Below, in pieces: positions 12,553 through 13,690 of a stretch of 13,690 nt of DNA; the first letter of the stretch is position 1; every line of letters begins with the position of its first letter. The stretch covers positions 1 through 13,690 of the forward strand of contig DGDL01000044.1 in NCBI GenBank assembly GCA_002385415.1. Direction: 5' to 3'. The position numbers and the translations under genes are program-made. Source of the stretch: Clostridiales bacterium UBA3953 (GTDB lineage Bacteria > Bacillota > Clostridia > Oscillospirales > CAG-272). The notes beneath the pieces were generated by a model. It saw only the letters and a list, made by a program, of their open reading frames with translations, was not told where the DNA came from and ran no database searches.

Positions 12553-13690
12553 TTAGCCAATAATTTCGGTTACAACACCGGAGCCAACTGTTCTGCCGCC
12601 CTCGCGGATAGCGAAGCGGAGACCCTTTTCGATAGCGATCGGGGTGATAAGCTCGACAGTCATTTCGACGTTGTCACCAGGACGGCACATTTCAACGCCT
12701 TCAGGCAGATTGATTACGCCGGTAACGTCGGTAGTTCTGAAGTAGAACTGCGGACGATAACCTGCAAAGAAAGGCTTCGAGCGGCCGCCTTCTTTTTCGG
12801 TAAGAACGTAAACGTTGCCCTTGAACTTTGTATAGGGCTTGATAGAGCCGGGTTTGCAGAGAACCTGTCCGCGCTCAATCTCGTCCTTCTGGATACCGCG
12901 CAGCAGAACGCCGATGTTGTCGCCTGCTTCTGCCTGGTCGAGCAGCTTGCGGAACATCTCAACACCCGTAACAACGGTGGTTCTGTTCTCGTCGGAAAGA
13001 CCGACTATCTCGATGGTGTCGCCAACCTTGACGGTACCGCGCTCAACTCTACCCGTTGCAACCGTACCGCGACCGGTGATGGAGAACACGTCCTCAACAG
13101 GCATGAGGAAGGGCAGGTCGCTCTTTCTCTCGGGCGTGGGGATGAAGCTGTCAACGGCTTCCATCAGATCCAATATGCACTTATACTCGGGAGATTCCGG
13201 GTCAGTGCTGGTGGATTCCAGAGCCTCACGGGCGCTGCCGCGGATAACCGGCGTATCATCGCCCGGGAATCCGTACTCGTTGAGCAGGTCACGAGTTTCC
13301 ATCTCGACGAGGTCGAGCAGCTCTTCGTCGTCGACAAGGTCAACCTTGTTCATGAAAACGACGATAGCGGGAACGTCAACCTGACGTGCGAGCAGAACGT
13401 GCTCGCGGGTCTGCTGCAGGGGACCGTCAGACGCAGCAACAACAAGGATAGCGCCGTCCATCTGAGCCGCACCGGTAATCATGTTCTTGATGTAGTCGGC
13501 GTGGCCGGGGCAGTCAACGTGAGCATAGTGACGATTTTCAGTCTCATACTCAACGTGTGAGGTGCTGATGGTAATACCTCTTTCCCTTTCTTCAGGAGCG
13601 TTGTCAATCTGATCATATGCCTTTACCTGAATGTTAGGGTTAGCTAAAGCGAGCACTTTTGTGATAGCAGCAGTAAGCGTAGTCTTACCA
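12553..13690 (-). CDS. tuf: Elongation factor Tu, 5' end missing
   Basis: The frame runs in from the right edge, opening with GKTTLTAAITKVL, the end of the P-loop, so only about 20 N-terminal residues of a roughly 400-residue EF-Tu are missing. Visible are the switch I region (DNAPEERERGITISTSHVEYET), DCPGHADY, NKVD, GSAREAL, then domain 2 (FLMPVEDVFSITGRGTVATGRVERG) and domain 3 (RPQFYFRTTDVTG, ending GGRTVGSGVVTEIIG). EF-Tu carries aminoacyl-tRNA to the ribosome as a GTPase. The codon use is more regular than that of the neighbours, as expected for a highly expressed gene. Downstream is the riboswitch-controlled ribU; the usual rpsL-rpsG-fusA genes should lie to the right if this is the str operon copy. 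Confidence 0.99.
   Translation of the reverse strand, partial: GKTTLTAAITKVLALANPNIQVKAYDQIDNAPEERERGITISTSHVEYETENRHYAHVDCPGHADYIKNMITGAAQMDGAILVVAASDGPLQQTREHVLLARQVDVPAIVVFMNKVDLVDDEELLDLVEMETRDLLNEYGFPGDDTPVIRGSAREALESTSTDPESPEYKCILDLMEAVDSFIPTPERKSDLPFLMPVEDVFSITGRGTVATGRVERGTVKVGDTIEIVGLSDENRTTVVTGVEMFRKLLDQAEAGDNIGVLLRGIQKDEIERGQVLCKPGSIKPYTKFKGNVYVLTEKEGGRSKPFFAGYRPQFYFRTTDVTGVINLPEGVEMCRPGDNVEMTVELITPIAIEKGLRFAIREGGRTVGSGVVTEIIG

Noticed and set aside
1..13690. Search for tRNA genes, CRISPR arrays, insertion sequences, phage genes or a defence system
   Set aside because: No cloverleaf, direct-repeat array, transposase, integrase or defence-type protein is visible by reading either strand.

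Overview
The window looks like a contig from a low-to-mid GC Gram-positive anaerobe of the class Clostridia, probably a gut Oscillospirales/Ruminococcaceae-type bacterium. This rests on near-consensus sigma-A promoters, strong GGAGG-type ribosome binding sites, an FMN riboswitch in front of a RibU-type ECF transporter subunit, intrinsic terminators, and protein families common in that group. Taxonomy is an inference. The first 19 bases match the Nextera transposase mosaic-end adapter and are not genomic, so the left end is a library or assembly artefact. There are no tRNA, rRNA, CRISPR or insertion sequences that I can see.

Layout. (1) Positions 20-3814, minus strand: a small two-helix membrane protein carrying the GGADGPT signature of sodium-pump decarboxylase beta subunits, then an ECF sigma factor, a short zinc-finger membrane anti-sigma factor, a long-chain acyl-CoA synthetase, and a glycerophosphodiester phosphodiesterase lipoprotein that runs off the left edge. 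Spacing is tight (abutting genes, a 4-base overlap), so the last four are probably one self-regulated operon concerned with membrane lipid turnover. (2) 3815-4128: divergent control region with two back-to-back consensus promoters. (3) 4129-8564, plus strand: a three-gene catabolic cassette (a GH106-like glycoside hydrolase, a Gfo/Idh/MocA dehydrogenase and a URO-D-fold methyltransferase-like protein), closed by a strong terminator. (4) 8753-10022, minus strand: a class I/II PLP aminotransferase with its own terminator and a possible 11-codon leader ORF. (5) 10252-11673, plus strand: two unrecognised genes, a membrane-anchored protein and a protein with two mirrored zinc-binding sites. (6) 11670-13690, minus strand: ribU under an FMN riboswitch with a hairpin hiding its ribosome binding site, and upstream the tuf gene (EF-Tu), cut at its first ~20 codons by the right edge.

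The most interesting parts are the sigma/anti-sigma/lipid operon preceded by the GGADGPT microprotein, the glycosidase-dehydrogenase-URO-D cassette, and the mirrored-zinc-site protein with its membrane partner. I do not see a clearly new defence or mobile system. Functional links across genes are inferences from order, spacing and family knowledge.
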